Source: an uncultured Collinsella sp. (GTDB lineage Bacteria > Actinomycetota > Coriobacteriia > Coriobacteriales > Coriobacteriaceae). From it: a stretch of DNA of 64,000 bases. The stretch is from NCBI GenBank assembly GCA_900541015.1, contig UQIB01000001.1, forward strand, positions 1 to 64,000. Direction: 5' to 3'. Positions 61,924-64,000 of the stretch are shown in pieces. Both the position numbers and the translations under genes were made by a program. Positions within the stretch are counted from its first letter, which is position 1. Each line of letters starts with the position of its first letter. The notes under the pieces were generated by a model, which did not search any database, was not told where the DNA came from, and saw only the letters and a program-made list of their open reading frames with translations.

Positions 61924-63285
61924 ATGGATACTGTTCTGAGCGTTCTCTCATCGGTCTTTTGGGGCCTGCTGATGCTTTCCGTCCTTGTGTTTTTGCACGA
62001 GGGCGGCCACTTTTTGGCGGCGCGTGCCTGCGGCGTCCGCGTGACCGAGTTCTTTTTGGGCCTGCCGTGTCGCTTTGACATCCATTACACGTCACGTCGC
62101 ATTGGAACCAAGTTTGGCGTGACCCCGCTGCTGCTGGGTGGCTACGCTGCCATCTGCGGTATGGATCCGACCGACGTCTCGTGCGCCGATCGCGTGCTCG
62201 CGGCTATCTATCGTCATGGTCGCGTGACCGTGGCCGACCTTGCCGCCGAGCTCGAGCTATCCGAGGAGGTTGTGCTCGAGGCATGCGCCTTGCTCTTGGG
62301 TTGGGGCTCTATCGCGCCTTGGTATGAGGAAGGGGAGAAGCCCTCGCCGAGCTACTATCCCGCCAAGTATCAGACGCTGCCACGAGATGCGGCGGGTTAC
62401 ACCACCTTTGACGGCCGCCGTTTCGATCGAGAGCATGCGACTACCGAGGGCGATGTGTGGGAGCTGCCGTGCGGCGAAGCCGAGTTCCTTGCGCAAGAGC
62501 GTTCGCATACCTATCTGGGCCAGGGTTTTCTCAAGCGCGCCTTTATGCTGCTCGCGGGCATTCTCGTCAATATCCTGACGGGCTTTTTGCTGCTTATGAG
62601 CATCTACTCTATTGCGGGTGTCACCGTGCCGATGGATACCAACGTGATCGGTCAGGTTGACGAGGGGTCTATTGCCGCCAAGGCGGGTATCGAGGGCGGC
62701 GACGCGATCCTTTCGGTTGACGGAGTATCGTGCTCTACCTGGATGGACGTTTACGATGCCATCGGCAAGGCCGCCGGTAAGGACGATATCGCCATTGAGT
62801 ATGAGCGCGACGGCAAGCAGCATTCGACCTCGGTTGCGCTCAAAGAGGACGAGCGCCTAGGTGTGTATGCCTCTACGCAGGTGGTCCGTTTAGACCCCAT
62901 CACGTCGGCTCGCCTTTCGTTCTCCTATGTCGTGCAGACAGCGGAGGGCGTGATGCGCCTGCTCCAGCCGCAGCATACGATGGAGATTCTCGATCAGTCT
63001 TCTTCGATCGTGGGCATTAGCGTTATGTCCTCACAGGCTGCTGCTGCCGGCCCTGCCACGTTCCTTTCGTTTGCCGCCCTCATTTCGTTCTCGCTTGGCT
63101 TTATGAACCTGCTGCCCATCCCACCACTCGATGGCGGCAAGCTGGTCATCGAGATCATTCAAAAGATTGCTGGCCGCGAGCTTCCGCTCAAGGTCCAGAC
63201 GATTGTGAGCTATGTGGGCATCGCGCTCTTTGCGCTGCTGTTTGTCTATATGCTTCGTACCGACGTCCTTCGATTTATCCTGTAG
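61924..63285 (+). CDS. rseP: Site-2 metalloprotease RseP/RasP with an inserted winged-helix-like segment
   Basis: A 453-residue intramembrane zinc protease for regulated proteolysis. H-E-G-G-H at 25-29 sits in the first helix; P-L-L-L-G-G-Y lies near 68-74. One PDZ domain (near 235-310) and the late N-L-L-P-I-P-P-L-D-G-G-K motif with the third zinc ligand follow. Between G-G-Y and the second membrane helix there are about 125 residues. They include a segment at 88-132 (A-D-R-V-L-A-A-I-Y, V-A-D-L-A-A-E-L-E-L-S) that looks like a helix-turn-helix. The start is uncertain: ATG 61924 is far from AAGGA, TTG 61909 too near. Confidence 0.9.
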   Translation: MDTVLSVLSSVFWGLLMLSVLVFLHEGGHFLAARACGVRVTEFFLGLPCRFDIHYTSRRIGTKFGVTPLLLGGYAAICGMDPTDVSCADRVLAAIYRHGRVTVADLAAELELSEEVVLEACALLLGWGSIAPWYEEGEKPSPSYYPAKYQTLPRDAAGYTTFDGRRFDREHATTEGDVWELPCGEAEFLAQERSHTYLGQGFLKRAFMLLAGILVNILTGFLLLMSIYSIAGVTVPMDTNVIGQVDEGSIAAKAGIEGGDAILSVDGVSCSTWMDVYDAIGKAAGKDDIAIEYERDGKQHSTSVALKEDERLGVYASTQVVRLDPITSARLSFSYVVQTAEGVMRLLQPQHTMEILDQSSSIVGISVMSSQAAAAGPATFLSFAALISFSLGFMNLLPIPPLDGGKLVIEIIQKIAGRELPLKVQTIVSYVGIALFALLFVYMLRTDVLRFIL

Positions 63286-63298
63286 GGGAGTGTTTGGA

Positions 63299-64000
63299 TT
63301 GTCTTTATCCCATCCTTTGCCTCGCGAGTTGACGCGCCCCGTGCATGTGGGCGGTGTGCAGATCGGTGGCGGCGCGCCGGTGGTGGTCCAATCCATGACC
63401 TGCACCGATACCGCTGACGCCCAGGCAACGCTTGCGCAAGTGTGCGCGTTGGCGCAGGCTGGCTGCGATATCGTGCGTGTGAGCGTGCCCACCGAGGCCG
63501 CGCTTGAGGGTTTCCGCATCATCTGTGCCGAGTCTCCGGTGCCGATCGTCGCCGATATTCACTTTAACCATAAGCTCGCCATCGGCGCCGTCGAGGCTGG
63601 TGCCGCCAAGCTTCGCATCAATCCCGGCAATATCGGCGATTGGGCTAAGGTCGACGCGGTGATTGATGCTGCGGGTGCTGCGGGCTGTGCGATTCGTATC
63701 GGCGTCAATGCCGGTTCGCTTGAGCAGGATATCGCCGAGCGCGATGACCTCACGCAGCCCGAAAAGCTCGTGATGTCGAGCGAGCGCTTTGTGCGGCACT
63801 TTGAGGATCGTGGGTTTACCAACATAGTGCTTTCCGCCAAGGCCCATAGCGTACAGACGACGCTCGATACCTATCGAGCCCTGTCGCGTGAGATTCCCCA
63901 CGTTCCGCTTCACCTGGGCGTGACGGAGGCGGGGACCAAGCTCCAGGGCACCATCAAGAGCTCTGTAGGCTTGGGTATCTTGCTTTCCGAAGGCATTGGC
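63299..64000 (+). CDS. ispG: 4-hydroxy-3-methylbut-2-en-1-yl diphosphate synthase, 3' end beyond window
   Basis: The first 234 residues of an iron-sulfur enzyme of the MEP pathway. V-V-V-Q-S-M-T-C-T-D-T near residue 30, C-D-I-V-R-V-S-V-P near 57, A-D-I-H-F-N near 88, R-I-N-P-G-N-I-G near 105 and L-H-L-G-V-T-E-A-G near 205 are present. The cluster cysteines near the C-terminus lie outside the window. The start is TTG at 63299, with GGGGAG 8 bases upstream, 13 bases after rseP. Confidence 0.95.
   Translation, partial: MSLSHPLPRELTRPVHVGGVQIGGGAPVVVQSMTCTDTADAQATLAQVCALAQAGCDIVRVSVPTEAALEGFRIICAESPVPIVADIHFNHKLAIGAVEAGAAKLRINPGNIGDWAKVDAVIDAAGAAGCAIRIGVNAGSLEQDIAERDDLTQPEKLVMSSERFVRHFEDRGFTNIVLSAKAHSVQTTLDTYRALSREIPHVPLHLGVTEAGTKLQGTIKSSVGLGILLSEGIG

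Overview
The window looks like chromosomal DNA from a high-G+C member of the Actinomycetota, most likely class Coriobacteriia and a Collinsella-type gut organism. This is inferred from the mix of housekeeping genes, the frequent TTG and GTG starts with strong Shine-Dalgarno sites, the RmlC-RmlD and AroE-AroK fusions, and the paired radical-SAM genes beside rplU. No species can be assigned from sequence reading alone. About 63 protein genes or gene fragments and two tRNA-Arg genes are visible.

Bases 1-9,200 form the accessory part. Three dTDP-rhamnose genes (the end of rfbA, rfbB and an rfbC-rfbD fusion) are very G+C-rich and use AGG arginine codons freely. They are followed by a membrane glycosyltransferase and a two-gene ABC-2 polysaccharide exporter, then tRNA-Arg(TCT) and a broken acyltransferase. 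A two-gene cassette, a DUF4869 protein plus a P-loop ATPase, occurs twice. A damaged copy sits between rfbA and rfbB, and an intact inverted copy lies between the tRNA locus and the aromatic operon. This cassette is the best candidate in the window for an undescribed system.

Bases 9,200-17,900 (minus strand) hold a complete shikimate-to-phenylalanine/tyrosine operon: aroF-tyrA-aroB-aroA-aroC-pheA-aroEK-aroQ. Its leader carries a terminator-like hairpin and a tiny ORF. Two inverted repeats sit between its genes.

Bases 17,900-33,800 (plus strand) hold tRNA-Arg(CCG), a CtpE-like P-type ATPase, a zinc-ribbon membrane protein, a cyclophilin and a TPR membrane protein. The rod-shape operon mreB-mreC-mreD-pbp2-rodA follows, then a YcjF-like gene and two radical-SAM-associated genes of unknown function.

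Bases 33,800-49,500 hold rplU-rpmA-obgE-nadD-yqeK-rsfS, dinB (minus strand), rpsP-khpA-rimM-trmD-lepB, glyQ-glyS, the PPDK regulatory protein, ppdK, and rplS. Bases 49,500-64,000 hold rnhB-yraN-comM-dprA-trmFO-xerC, rpsB-tsf, and pyrH-frr-uppS-cdsA-dxr-rseP-ispG (the last cut by the window end). These are conserved blocks for translation, envelope and isoprenoid synthesis. No insertion sequence, CRISPR array, rRNA or prophage was seen.
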